The notes: a model not told the origin generated them from the sequence alone. Shown: positions 45,508-54,725, counted from the first letter of the stretch. The stretch is DNA of 64,000 nucleotides from CAIKZZ01 sp035604595 (GCA_035604595.1 DATNIE010000020.1:62001-126000); one strand, 5' to 3'. Made by a program: numbers and translations.

Positions 45508-45828
45508 TTAAGCTTCGATGAACCCGAGGGCGAATGCGATCGCTGCCGCCGCCGCTTTCATATTTGCCGTCGACAAGCGGGCGATCGGCGCGCCGATGTT
45601 CGCTTTCGGAACTGTCTGCATATTGTCGAAATTGGCAGCGCACGTGTCCGGAAAGCCGTCGGCCTCCGTAAGGACTACTTCCGTCGGTATGCTCCGGATC
45701 GTCGAAGTAATGGGCGCGACGGTGAGGCTGTTGAGTACGCCAATGGCGGAATCGCGCGTCAAAATCAATACTGGCCGTCTTTTGTCGGATTGCCGGACTG
45801 TGTACCAGCAAACATCGCCGCGTTTCAC
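45508..45828 (-). CDS. MazF/PemK-type mRNA interferase toxin
   Basis: The 106-residue protein has the MazF fold pattern: KRGDVCWYTVRQSDKRRPVL at the N-terminus, SLTVAPITSTIRSIPTEVVL in the middle and MQTVPKANIGAPIARLS before a C-terminal helix. Such toxins cut mRNA or tRNA. GTG 45828 is preferred because it overlaps the antitoxin stop by 4 nt (GTGA), the usual coupling; a TTG at 45840 is an alternative. Antitoxin precedes toxin, as in most type II pairs. The pair lies directly downstream of tRNA-Ser, a common landing site for accessory genes. Confidence 0.85.
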   Translation of the reverse strand: MKRGDVCWYTVRQSDKRRPVLILTRDSAIGVLNSLTVAPITSTIRSIPTEVVLTEADGFPDTCAANFDNMQTVPKANIGAPIARLSTANMKAAAAAIAFALGFIEA

Positions 45829-46058
45829 GCGGCACCCCAATCCTGATCACCGAGCCACGCATCAAATTCGCCAGGCGCGACTGGGTTGCGCCGGTAGCCG
45901 GCGACGTGTTTCGCCTCGAGTGTCCGGATACGTTCACGCCGAAGCTCTGCCTCGAGCGCCGTGCGAATCAGGCCGGAGCGCGTCGTCTTGCGCGCGCGTG
46001 TCAGTCTGTCCACGGCCTTCAGCAGCCGGGGATCAATGGTCATCTGAATGGTCTTCAT
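45825..46058 (-). CDS. Ribbon-helix-helix antitoxin
   Basis: The 77-residue protein starts MKTIQMTIDPRLLKAVDRLT and continues RSGLIRTALEAELRRERI. This is the MetJ/Arc/CopG ribbon-helix-helix DNA-binding domain (about residues 1-45). A flexible C-terminus (EAKHVAGYRRNPVAPGEFDA) presumably wraps the toxin. It is read first and coupled to the toxin. A 13-bp-arm inverted repeat just upstream of its start is the expected autoregulatory operator. Confidence 0.85.
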   Translation of the reverse strand: MKTIQMTIDPRLLKAVDRLTRARKTTRSGLIRTALEAELRRERIRTLEAKHVAGYRRNPVAPGEFDAWLGDQDWGAA

Positions 46059-46061
46059 GAC

Positions 46062-46119
46062 TGTGGAGTCTAATGTGGATTACACTCCACATACTAGCCA
46101 GCAGTCGCGGTGAGTGCAA
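46062..46119 (-). promoter_or_regulatory. Promoter and operator of the toxin-antitoxin pair
   Basis: On the minus strand, TTGCAC (46119-46114) and TAGTAT (46096-46091) are 17 bp apart. Directly downstream lies an inverted repeat with 13-bp arms at 46062-46074 and 46079-46091 (TGTGGAGTCTAAT against ATTACACTCCACA, 12 of 13 paired, spacer GTGG). It covers the expected start of transcription and ends 3 bp before the antitoxin ATG. Confidence 0.75.
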
Positions 46120-46245
46120 TGTCACCAGCCGTCGGCATGGGGCGCGGTCGCACGCGGCGCTGTGCGGCCGATCTCGCGTCGGCGCAGACGCCGATCGCCC
46201 GGCGCGCGGCAAATCATTGCATTGGACTTGGCCGCGAGGGCTCGA

Positions 46246-47259
46246 CTACTGCAGCGGCAACGGTCGCATCAGCCCGCCGTTCACCCACAATGCATTGAGA
46301 CCCCGCGGCAGCTGCAGCGGACTGTTGATCCCCACTGTGCGGTCGTAGATTTCGCCGTAGTTGCCGACTGCTGCGATGACTTGGGCCGCCCAGTCCTTGG
46401 CCGGCAGGCCGAGTGCCCGGCTCGTCGCCCAGTCGACGCCGAGCAGCCGTTGCACGACCGGATCATCGCTCCCGCGCTGGGCCGCGACGTTGGCCTGCGT
46501 GACGCCGCTCACCTCGGCTTGCACGAGCGCATGAATCGTGAAGTCGACGATCATCGCCCACGTCGGATCGTCGCGCCGGTAGGCGGGTGCGACAGGAGAC
46601 AGCGTCAGAAGCTCGGGGAGGATCCAGTCGCGAGCCAGCTGTTTGGGGTACGCGCTCTTGATCTGGGCGAGCCGTGACACGTAGGCGCTGATCGCATCGC
46701 AATGGCGTACGGCGAGTCCATCGTCCATCTCGCCTTCTTCCTGGAACGGTAGCGGGACAATTGCAATGCCGCGCGCCACAGTACGCGCGAGTAGCACCTT
46801 CTCGTTGTCGGTTCCTTCGACAACGCAGACCTTGCGGCCGGCCAAGTCGGCGATCGAAACAGCGTCAGCATCACCCCGAACCAGAAACCCCTGGCCGTCG
46901 TAGAACACGGGCGGCCCGAAGCCGATGTTCCAGTGCCACATCGAGGTCGCATCGGGCGTGACGCCGACGACTAGGTCGACGGTGGCTTTGCTGAGGCCTT
47001 CCTCGGCATCGAGCTCGGACGCGAACGGTGCAATGTTCACCGATGCCTTGAGACCGGCGACGGCGACCGCGACGGCCTTGCAGATCTGAATATCGAGAGA
47101 CGCCAGCGGCCCGTGCAGGTCGGTCTTGTTCCAATCCTCGGGTGTCGCGACTACGCCGCAGCGCAGGCTGCCAGCAGCGCGAATGCGATCGGCCGTCGGT
47201 GCACCAAACGTCGGTGCACTGCACAGGAACCCGCAAACAAGGATTACCGATCGACGCAT
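46246..47259 (-). CDS. Periplasmic amino-acid-binding-like protein (ABC solute-binding family 3)
   Basis: The 337-residue protein has a signal peptide (MRRSVILVCGFLCSAPTFGA) and then a family 3 solute-binding domain. It shows DRIRAAGSLRCGVVATPEDW, LASLDIQICKAVAVAVAG, ATVDLVVGVTPDATSMWHWN, VFYDGQGFLVRGDADAVSIADLAGRKVCVVEGTDNE in pieces, and DWILPELLTLSPVAPAYRRDD. The pattern is nearest to the general L-amino-acid binders (AapJ/BztA type). No permease or ATPase gene is nearby, so it is an orphan binder, perhaps a sensor component or a partner of a distant transporter. It sits in the accessory stretch between tRNA-Ser and its degenerate copy. Confidence 0.8.
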   Translation of the reverse strand: MRRSVILVCGFLCSAPTFGAPTADRIRAAGSLRCGVVATPEDWNKTDLHGPLASLDIQICKAVAVAVAGLKASVNIAPFASELDAEEGLSKATVDLVVGVTPDATSMWHWNIGFGPPVFYDGQGFLVRGDADAVSIADLAGRKVCVVEGTDNEKVLLARTVARGIAIVPLPFQEEGEMDDGLAVRHCDAISAYVSRLAQIKSAYPKQLARDWILPELLTLSPVAPAYRRDDPTWAMIVDFTIHALVQAEVSGVTQANVAAQRGSDDPVVQRLLGVDWATSRALGLPAKDWAAQVIAAVGNYGEIYDRTVGINSPLQLPRGLNALWVNGGLMRPLPLQ

Positions 47260-47341
47260 CGGCCGCCTCGTGTTGTGGTACCGCCTCCGGAAGCACGTGC
47301 GCCCAATGCGCCCGGTACCTCCGGAGTGCGAAGCATGCCCG

Positions 47342-49573
47342 TCAGTTCGGCCAGACGCCCGTCGACGGACCGCCGGTATTGTTGTTGGTGTTGAGGTACG
47401 GATTACCCGCGCTCTGCACCGGTCGAGGATTGAAGTCCTGCGGCGGCGGGTCGACCACCGAGCCATCACGGTAATCGGTCGGCGTGATATTCAGCGCCTT
47501 GCACCCGTAGCCGCCGTAGTGCGGCAACGACTTGACCGTTCGCGTGTCAAGCATCGCGTACTGCCGGGGAAGCGGCGCGGCCCTGTCAGTCAGCCGGTCG
47601 TTGTCGAAGGCCTCGAGCAAATCCCCCATGCCGGCGAGCGCGTCGGCCGGACCTAGGTCGGCCTGCGGACCGTTCGGCCCGTTGAGTGCCGGATTGCGGG
47701 CGCCAGCGGCCATCGCCGCCGCCTCGTCGGGCAGGTCCGCGAGCGGTGTCAGGCCGAACACATCGTCGATGAACTTGATAACCGAGCTGTGCTCGCTGTA
47801 AACGTGGCTCACCGTGTGGGCCGCCGCGTACGGCGAGATCACGATCGCCGGAATGCGCGGTCCGCCGGTTTCCGGCTGTCCGTCCGGGCCGTAGGTCCGG
47901 AAGCTCTCCGACTGGTGGTCATAGAGGCCGTCCGACTCGTCATAGGCGATGATGATCGCGCTCTCGTGCCAGTAGCGACTTCCGGCAATCGCGTTGACAG
48001 AATCCGCAATCATCGCCTCGGAGATCTGCGCGTCCGAGTAGTTCGGATGATCGTCGTTGCCGGGCGTCGACAGCTGCACATTCGGGTTGGGATCGATCGG
48101 CAGCAGGCCGTCGTTGTTGTAGTAGCCGCCGCGGACGTAGAACACGCCGCCGTATTCGGGCAACGACTCAGTGGCGACATCCGTATAAAACTGCTGCAGC
48201 CCGTGCAGGTACGTCTGCTCTTGTGTGTTATCACCGATGTAGCCGAAGTACTGCGGCCCATTGTGGTGCACGACGTAGGAGGCGTGCTCGGGCGCGGCCG
48301 CGTACTTGAAGGGGCTGCTACTGAACGGTGCGCCATTCTCCGAGATCGAGGTGCCGTCGAATGGCTCCGGCCCGTAGCCCTGCTGGTACCAGCCCCAGTG
48401 CACCGACTGTTTCCTGACCGCGATGGCGAGGATGTCGAGCTGCACGTCGGCGAGATCGGACGCTGGATGCTGGTCCTTGGCGATGATGGTCTCGATCTGA
48501 TTACCCATGAAGGACAGCGGTAACGTCGCGAAGGTCAGGTTGATCTGCGGTGCGAAGGACGTGAACGGACCCGTCTGGCTGGTCCCGTTGGTCGCCTCGT
48601 CCGGTCCGTACGGCGGCTGCACCGCGGCCGTGTCCTCCACGCTCCCCGCAAACGGAGCGCTGTCCGTGAGGTTCGGCAGCGTGAGGCCTGTGGCATCAGC
48701 CTCGGCTGGGTGAGTCGCCCACTGTGTGTCTCCGACCTGGCCCGCGATCATGGCAATCGCATTCGGCGTGGACGGGCCGGTTGCGGTCTGGTGGAAATTG
48801 TCGAAAAGGACGAAGCGGTCGGCGTACTGCCACAGGAACGGGATCGTGTCGCAATCGATGTGCGACATCACGACCTCGCCCTTCTGCTTGGTCTGAAGCG
48901 TCGGATTTGCGGTTGGCGCGACACCACTCGCGTTGACGATCGTCGCCGCGACGCCGGAGGAGTCGGTCGCGTAATGCAGACCCTCCTGGTTGAGAGCGTA
49001 GCCGTCGTTCTGCGGAATCGACTTCGTCGCCTGGTCGGCGTGCATGTCGTGGATGTAACCGGCGTGGCTGTGGTCGACCGAGTACGTGTCCTCCGGGTAC
49101 AACTGGACCGCGAGGCCGTTGACGTTGAGGATCATGCGTGGAATCAGGAACGGGCTGATCGTCGTGTAGCTGCCGTCGGTGTCGCGGATCACGGAGTGGA
49201 AGCTGCCGAAGCTCGTCGCCGGCTGCGAGTAGGGATCGGACGGATTCGCGCCGGGATAGGTCGCAAACAGCCCGTTGGCCCCCGGATAGGTGCCGAAGTA
49301 GTGGTCGAACGACCGATTCTCCTGGAACAGCACGAAGACGTACTTCACCCTGTGCCGCAACAGCTCAATCTTCTCGCGCAGTTGGAGCGGGCGCTGCCAC
49401 GACGGGTCGCGCGCCGCCTCAGCGCCGGCTGTTTGACGCGATGTCGCAAGTGTTAGCGGCGGCTCGGGCGCCGCCGGATTGGCCGCCAGTGCCGGTGTGA
49501 CGCCGATGAGGTTGAGTGCGGTCGCAGCCGTGGTTACCAAGGCCGTCCCCGCCTTCACAATAGATGGCTGCAT
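47342..49573 (-). CDS. Secreted phosphoesterase family protein (phospholipase C/acid phosphatase type)
   Basis: The 743-residue protein has a signal peptide (about 1-30, ALNLIGVTPALAA) and the phosphoesterase (PF04185) hallmark VKYVFVLFQENRSFDHYFGT with the metal-binding Glu/Asn. Later metal-site segments include MSHIDCDTIPFLWQYADRF, AIIIAYDESDGLYDHQ and RIPAIVISPYA. Bacterial members are non-haemolytic phospholipases C or acid phosphatases; the sequence does not decide which. The gene lies 82 bp upstream of the binding-protein gene on the same strand, so both exported proteins may share a transcript. The start at 49573 was chosen for the signal peptide. Confidence 0.85.
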   Translation of the reverse strand: MQPSIVKAGTALVTTAATALNLIGVTPALAANPAAPEPPLTLATSRQTAGAEAARDPSWQRPLQLREKIELLRHRVKYVFVLFQENRSFDHYFGTYPGANGLFATYPGANPSDPYSQPATSFGSFHSVIRDTDGSYTTISPFLIPRMILNVNGLAVQLYPEDTYSVDHSHAGYIHDMHADQATKSIPQNDGYALNQEGLHYATDSSGVAATIVNASGVAPTANPTLQTKQKGEVVMSHIDCDTIPFLWQYADRFVLFDNFHQTATGPSTPNAIAMIAGQVGDTQWATHPAEADATGLTLPNLTDSAPFAGSVEDTAAVQPPYGPDEATNGTSQTGPFTSFAPQINLTFATLPLSFMGNQIETIIAKDQHPASDLADVQLDILAIAVRKQSVHWGWYQQGYGPEPFDGTSISENGAPFSSSPFKYAAAPEHASYVVHHNGPQYFGYIGDNTQEQTYLHGLQQFYTDVATESLPEYGGVFYVRGGYYNNDGLLPIDPNPNVQLSTPGNDDHPNYSDAQISEAMIADSVNAIAGSRYWHESAIIIAYDESDGLYDHQSESFRTYGPDGQPETGGPRIPAIVISPYAAAHTVSHVYSEHSSVIKFIDDVFGLTPLADLPDEAAAMAAGARNPALNGPNGPQADLGPADALAGMGDLLEAFDNDRLTDRAAPLPRQYAMLDTRTVKSLPHYGGYGCKALNITPTDYRDGSVVDPPPQDFNPRPVQSAGNPYLNTNNNTGGPSTGVWPN

Positions 49574-49940
49574 AAGTGTGCGACTCCGGTGAGTTAAGGG
49601 GTCTCGGCGACGCTCCCCGCCGTCCGAGAACGCTACTGTGCCGGGCCGGGTTTGCAGCGTCGTGAACGTCCCGTGTCGAAATGACGATGCTTGCTGAGGC
49701 GCGCGTTGCGTGAGGCACCAAACACCGCCGGCGATGCAATGCGTTGCCGCAACGCCGGCTGCACTGGCCCAATCCAAGAGGCTGCCCAGTACCTCAGGCC
49801 GCCACACATGCCTGCTAGGTTGCGTTCAGGTTGCACTCACACTACTTTGACCAGGGAACGCAGGCTGTGCAGGTTTCCTGCCCGGGCGCAACCGATAGGG
49901 CTGCGCTGGCAACGGATGCGCGTCCGTGCGGGGGTCGATG
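49574..49940. other. Intergenic: no gene recognised
   Basis: Between the phosphoesterase start and the tRNA-like remnant I see no supported gene or repeat. Short open frames here lack codon bias, start signals or recognisable motifs. The stretch probably contains the promoter of the phosphoesterase gene, but no clear hexamer pair was found. Confidence 0.5.
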
Positions 49941-50000
49941 GGCCTGAAGATCGGCGGTCCGTCACGGGACTCGTCGGTTCGAATCCCACGCGCTCGGCCA
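49941..50000 (+). pseudogene. Degenerate tRNA-Ser 3' half (putative attachment-site remnant)
   Basis: The last 29 nt (49972-50000) match the 3' end of tRNA-Ser (45404-45432) at 25 of 29 positions, including TTCGAATCCCAC and the terminal GCCA. Weaker similarity extends back to about the anticodon loop (GGCCTGAAG against GGTCTTGAA). The 5' half, acceptor pairing and D-arm are absent, so it cannot be a functional tRNA. Confidence 0.6.
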
Positions 50001-50134
50001 AGACATGTTGAGACCGGGGGCTGCCGGTCAGGGTGCCCCCGCGAGACCCGGCGCCGGCGGGCTGGAGGTCATAACGGGCACCGGCTGCGGTTGACGACGG
50101 TCGACTGGGCCGCGATGGTGCCGGGAGACTTGCC

Positions 50135-52114
50135 TTGAAGCAACTGTGGATGTGGGCGGTTGTCCTAGCCGCGATTGGCAGCGCGGACGGCCAGGCAGCG
50201 AGCCCGCCCTCCGTCGAGGCGTTCGCGGCCCGGCCCCGGATCGAGGACGTGTCGATCTCCCCGGACGGCCATTACGTCGCCTTGATTGAGACCCGCACCG
50301 GCAGGGCGGCCGCTGTTGTTCTCGACCGGCACGAGCACCGACCTGAGGCCGGGAAGGTCGTGATGGGAGAGCCCGACCGTTTCCATTTCTCGTGGTGTCG
50401 GTGGGCCACCAACACCCGCCTGCTGTGTGGCTTCGGCGGTATGACGCAGGGGCGCGGATTCGTCTACGGCGTCACTCGACTCGTTGCGGTCGACGCCGAC
50501 GGCGGCCACATGCAGGTCCTGCTGCAGAACTCCGAGGAAGTGCAGGGGCAGTTTCAGGACCGGATCATCAACTGGGATCCGGGCCAGCCAGACACGGTGC
50601 TCATCGAAGTCGACGAAGGGCTGAGCCCGAGTGAGATGGGCGGCGGGGTTGAGGTCTATGGCAATGTCGGCACGCACGCCCTTCCCGGGGTGTTTGAACT
50701 CAACGTCGTCACGGGCCGGCTGCGGCAGCGCGAGCACGCCCGCGCGCCTATCCGCCATTGGGTCACGGACCAAACCGGGCGCGTCCGACTCGGCTTCGGT
50801 CTCTCGGGAACCACGCTGTCCTACTACGCGCGCCTCGACGGGGAGTCGGACTGGCGGCGCCTGACCAAATTCGAGGTGTTCAGCCGCGACAACCACTTTC
50901 GGCCGATCGCCATCAGCCATGACGACTCCAACAAGGCCTATGCGTTTGCACCTGCAAACGGTCGCCAGGCGGTGTGGCTGATCGATCTCACCGACAAACA
51001 GGATCCGACACTCGTGTTCGCACATCCGGTCGTTGATGTCACGGATCCGATTCTGTCGAGCAAAGGCACGCTGCTTGGTGTGCATTACGAGACCGACCAT
51101 CCGTCGATGTACTTCACGAACGAGCGTATTCGTTCGGTGATCGCGGCCGTCGACAAGGTCAATCCCGGTCAGTTCAACGTCGTAACCGAGGCCACCCGTG
51201 ACGAGCAGGTCTACGTAATCCGATCGCGCAGCGATCGGGATGCTCCGACCTACAGTGTGTTTGACACCGGTACACGGATCCTGACCCGACTCGGCGCTCC
51301 GTTCCCGGACCTCGATGCGTCGACGCTTGCAGCTATGCAGCCGATCACTTTTCCGGCGCGCGACGGCACGCCCATTCCGGGCTACCTGTCATTACCGGCC
51401 GCAGGCCCGACAACGCATCTGCCGCTCATCGTGATGCCGCACGGTGGCCCGATCGCGCGCGATACCTGGCAGTACTCGTTTCTCCGCGAGTTCCTGGCCA
51501 GTCGCGGGTATGCAGTCCTACAGATGAACTTCCGCGGCTCAAGCGGCTACGGCAGCGACTGGTTCTTCGCCGCGCACCAGGATTGGGGAGGCTTGACGTA
51601 CGACGATGTCATCGACGGTGGGCACTGGGCGATTCAGCAGGGAATCGCGGATCCCGGGCGGGTTTGCATCGTTGGCTGGAGCTTTGGCGGATATCTCGCG
51701 CTCGTCGGCGCGCAGCGCAATCCTGAGCTGTTCCGCTGCGCCGTCAGCATCGCCGGTATCAGCGATCTGGGTCTGCTGATCGACGAGGGGCACCACTGGC
51801 TGAGCGGCTCGGTCGTCAAGAAGCAGGTTGGCACCGATCCGGACAAGCTCAAGCGCGACTCTCCCAGGCTGCATGCGGCGGAGGTCAACGTGCCGGTGCT
51901 CATGCTGCACGGCGATCTCGATGCCCAGGCGCCGTACGAGCAATCAAAGTTGATGGACATCGCTCTGACACGCGCTGGCAAGCCGCATCGCTTCGTCACG
52001 ATCCAAGATGCCGATCACCAACTGAGCAAGCAGTCAGATCGCGTGACCATGCTGCGGGAGGTCGAGGCTTTTCTCGCCGAGCATCTGGGCGTCGCGACGG
52101 CGACCGTGCCGTGA
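50135..52114 (+). CDS. Secreted prolyl-oligopeptidase-family (S9) peptidase
   Basis: The 659-residue protein has a signal peptide (KQLWMWAVVLAAIGSADGQA). An N-terminal beta-propeller region follows (RPRIEDVSISPDGHYVALIE and later blades to about residue 380). The C-terminal alpha/beta-hydrolase domain has the nucleophile elbow GWSFGGY (Ser516), the Asp in HGDLDAQAP (about 596) and the His in DADHQLSK (about 628). This is the S9C-like layout of exported acylaminoacyl/dipeptidyl peptidases. The start is TTG 50135, preceded by GGGAG 8 nt upstream. It begins 135 bp after the tRNA remnant. Confidence 0.88.
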   Translation: MKQLWMWAVVLAAIGSADGQAASPPSVEAFAARPRIEDVSISPDGHYVALIETRTGRAAAVVLDRHEHRPEAGKVVMGEPDRFHFSWCRWATNTRLLCGFGGMTQGRGFVYGVTRLVAVDADGGHMQVLLQNSEEVQGQFQDRIINWDPGQPDTVLIEVDEGLSPSEMGGGVEVYGNVGTHALPGVFELNVVTGRLRQREHARAPIRHWVTDQTGRVRLGFGLSGTTLSYYARLDGESDWRRLTKFEVFSRDNHFRPIAISHDDSNKAYAFAPANGRQAVWLIDLTDKQDPTLVFAHPVVDVTDPILSSKGTLLGVHYETDHPSMYFTNERIRSVIAAVDKVNPGQFNVVTEATRDEQVYVIRSRSDRDAPTYSVFDTGTRILTRLGAPFPDLDASTLAAMQPITFPARDGTPIPGYLSLPAAGPTTHLPLIVMPHGGPIARDTWQYSFLREFLASRGYAVLQMNFRGSSGYGSDWFFAAHQDWGGLTYDDVIDGGHWAIQQGIADPGRVCIVGWSFGGYLALVGAQRNPELFRCAVSIAGISDLGLLIDEGHHWLSGSVVKKQVGTDPDKLKRDSPRLHAAEVNVPVLMLHGDLDAQAPYEQSKLMDIALTRAGKPHRFVTIQDADHQLSKQSDRVTMLREVEAFLAEHLGVATATVP

Positions 52115-52389
52115 CCTGCCGCTGCGCTCCGGTCACGCGATTGAAAGCATCAGCGGGTCAACCGGGCGCAAGACAGCCGCCAGCACGGCGAGAGACAGCG
52201 GGATTGCGGTCGGCAGGTCGATGCCAAGGCTTGAGAACACGGGAGACCCTTTGGAATTCTCGATGGCGGCCGCCGGATCTCCGCAAGGCTATGATCCATG
52301 CGTGACAAAAGAGTGGCACACCGAGCAACTGCGACTGCCCCGGCCTCCCTGGCGCGTCGTGGGCGGGAGTCGTCGCGTAGAGTGCGGCG

Positions 52390-52914
52390 GTGATCCAAGA
52401 GAGACTGGAGCTCAAGGGCTCGGAGCGCACTCGGTACTTCGCGCCGACGGCGATCTGCGGCTACCTCGCGGCGCTGTGCGTGGCGCTGATCGTCAACTCG
52501 TTGTTTCTCGTGAGCATGCAGGATGCCGCCGCGGTGACCGCGGCCGGGGTGTTTGGACTGCTGCTGTCCAGCGGGCTGGGGTTGCTCTTCTGGCGGGCGC
52601 AGCGTCGCGATCTGCGCTACCTGCGAGTGATCACCTCGTCGGACGCGCTCGCCAACTTCGAGTCGGTACGCTCGGCCGCGCTTGGCGCGGGGTGGACCAT
52701 CAGCTGCGAGGATCCCGGGAGGCAGCTCGACGCCCACGCCGCTGGGTCGTCGCTGCACCGGGGCGAGCGGATCGCGGTGCGGTTTGCCGAGCGCGATGTG
52801 TTCGTCGCGAGCATCTGCGACTCGGACGTCGGATTTTCGCTGACCGGACGTCGCCACTGCAAAGAGCACCGCGACCTCGTGCAACGGGCCGTACTGGTGT
52901 CCAGCACCCGCTGA
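52390..52914 (+). CDS. Small membrane protein of unknown function
   Basis: I do not recognise this 174-residue protein. It has two transmembrane segments (about 18-42, ICGYLAALCVALIVNSLFLV, and 48-68, VTAAGVFGLLLSSGLGLLFW) joined by a short loop. A soluble C-terminal domain (about 75-174) contains two cysteines and DSDVGFSLTGRRHCKEH. The start is GTG 52390; an upstream start is not evident. It stands alone between the S9 peptidase gene and the convergent TPR lipoprotein gene. The 275 bp upstream hold no recognised feature. Confidence 0.55.
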   Translation: MIQERLELKGSERTRYFAPTAICGYLAALCVALIVNSLFLVSMQDAAAVTAAGVFGLLLSSGLGLLFWRAQRRDLRYLRVITSSDALANFESVRSAALGAGWTISCEDPGRQLDAHAAGSSLHRGERIAVRFAERDVFVASICDSDVGFSLTGRRHCKEHRDLVQRAVLVSSTR

Positions 52915-52994
52915 ACGCGCCCGGGCGCGCCGGGCCAAGATGCGGGGCAGGCTTTCTCGCGCCCGGTAGGCCTGTCAGGAGCCTGCGTTCCGGG

Positions 52995-54725
52995 TCACAG
53001 CACGGAGGCGGTGAGTGGCACGTCCGCCTGCCGCCACGCCTCCTCGAACTGCGCATCAATCGCACGTGCCGGCCCGCTCTTGTGCTGCACGCGCAGCGCC
53101 TGTGCGAGACCATAGAGCGACCAGCCGTTGTGCGGATTGCGGCGCAGGTCCTCCCGGTAGACAAGCTCCGCGGCAGCGCCTTGTCCGTCCTTCAACAGCT
53201 CCGCACCCAGAATGTGCCGCACCGGGAAGAACCAATCGGCTGGCTCGCTGTAGGCGAGCTTGTCTTCCTTGGCAGTTGCGTCCTCGAGCAGGCGTCTGCA
53301 GCCAGAACGGTCGGGTCCTGCGCAGGCCAACTTCGCCTTCGCCAGCGTCGATGCGAGCGCGAGCACGTCGGGCGCGAGGTTATATCCGGCCGGCAAGTCC
53401 GGCGGAATGCCAGCGCGCAGGAGGTCGAGTTCCGCAACACGCGCTTCGGCCTCGGCCATCCGGTGACGCTCGACGAGCGCAACCGCAGTCGCGAACAGGT
53501 AGCCACCAGTCAGGGCCTTCAGCTCGGGGTTCGGGCGCGGCTCGGTCAGCAGCTCGTCCCACGCGCCGAAGCGGACCAGCGCCAGATAGTACTCGGCCGC
53601 GCTCCAGTCACTGCCGGGCATCGCGAGCAGCATGCTCTCCGGCACCGCTTGCCGCGCGGCCTTCACTGCCGCAAGCGTCTCTGCCTTGCGGCCCTGCATC
53701 GCAGTCGAGTAGGCGAGAAACTGGAAGTTGTGCGCGACGTACATCGGGTAGTAGTCGGGTGGTTGCGTCCGGGCGAGGTAGGCCCGGTCCGCGGCCGCCC
53801 CGAGCCGATTGGCCTCGGCGGCGTCCGCGTAGCGACCGACGCGCTGCATGATATGGGCGGGCATGTGCTCGAGATGGCCGGCCGCCGGCATCATGCCGTG
53901 CAGACGCTCGGCCGCGGCGACGGCCCTCTCGGGGTGCGGCGAGGCCTCGAGCGCATGGATGTAGTAGTGGTTGGCTCCCGGGTGCTGTGGGTCGCGGGCC
54001 AGCACCGATTCGAGCACCGCGACGATCTCGGTCGTGCCGGGCGCCGGCTGGCCGTCGAGCGACCACAGGTTCCAGGCGTTGGTCGTCATCAGGGCTTCGG
54101 CGTACATCGTCTGCACGTCAAGATCCGCCGGATACTGCTGCGCAACCATTCGCATCGCGTCCGCGTACGCCTTCAGCACGGGTCCAGCGGTGCCGGGGTC
54201 GAGCGCTTGCGGCGTCGGGTAGCGCGCCGCGAGCGCCTTGATCAGCGCCGCTTCGACCGGGCTCGCGTGCGATACGAGCGCGCTCGCGCGCGTGACGCTG
54301 TCATAGGCGATCTTGGCGCGCGCCTCGGCCATCATCGGCAGGTTGTAGTTCGGGCCCGCGGTCAGCGCCACGCCCCACAGGCAGATCGCGCAGTCCGGAT
54401 CGAGCTCGGCCGCTCGCGCAAACGAACGCGTCGATTCGTCGTGATTGAATGCCCACAGCAGCCGCATGCCCTGGTCGAAGTACCGCTGTGCCTCGGGCGA
54501 GCGCGTGTTGATCGCGCGGTGAAAGGAGCCGAGACCGTCGAACAGCTGGGCGCCGCGGGCCCAGTCCGCGAGCGTCGCGGGCGCGTGTGCCATGCCGGTC
54601 ATCGCGGCGCCGGAGGCGGGCGGCGGTTGCGCCGCGGCGCGTGATGCTTCTCTTCGCGCGCAGGCAGTCAGGCCGGCGAGGGCGCAAAGTCCCAGGACGA
54701 GGACGTTGCGGATCGGGACATGCAT
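52995..54725 (-). CDS. TPR-repeat lipoprotein
   Basis: The 576-residue precursor has a lipoprotein signal with lipobox LTAC (Cys22), a low-complexity linker, and then a helical repeat region. It includes YFDQGMRLLWAFNHDESTRS, FARAAELDPDCAICLWGVAL, NHYYIHALEASPHPERAVAA, HMPAHIMQRVGRYADAAEAN and a final YGLAQALRVQHKSGPA. This matches tetratricopeptide-type proteins that bind partners at the envelope. The CAIC pair is a common feature of this subgroup. The partner is unknown. A GGGGGA precedes the ATG at 54725. Confidence 0.8.
   Translation of the reverse strand: MHVPIRNVLVLGLCALAGLTACARREASRAAAQPPPASGAAMTGMAHAPATLADWARGAQLFDGLGSFHRAINTRSPEAQRYFDQGMRLLWAFNHDESTRSFARAAELDPDCAICLWGVALTAGPNYNLPMMAEARAKIAYDSVTRASALVSHASPVEAALIKALAARYPTPQALDPGTAGPVLKAYADAMRMVAQQYPADLDVQTMYAEALMTTNAWNLWSLDGQPAPGTTEIVAVLESVLARDPQHPGANHYYIHALEASPHPERAVAAAERLHGMMPAAGHLEHMPAHIMQRVGRYADAAEANRLGAAADRAYLARTQPPDYYPMYVAHNFQFLAYSTAMQGRKAETLAAVKAARQAVPESMLLAMPGSDWSAAEYYLALVRFGAWDELLTEPRPNPELKALTGGYLFATAVALVERHRMAEAEARVAELDLLRAGIPPDLPAGYNLAPDVLALASTLAKAKLACAGPDRSGCRRLLEDATAKEDKLAYSEPADWFFPVRHILGAELLKDGQGAAAELVYREDLRRNPHNGWSLYGLAQALRVQHKSGPARAIDAQFEEAWRQADVPLTASVL

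Noticed and set aside
49941..50000. A functional tRNA gene
   Set aside because: Only the 3' half resembles a tRNA. The T-stem is mispaired (GTCGG against CCCAC) and no matching 5' acceptor or D-arm is present.
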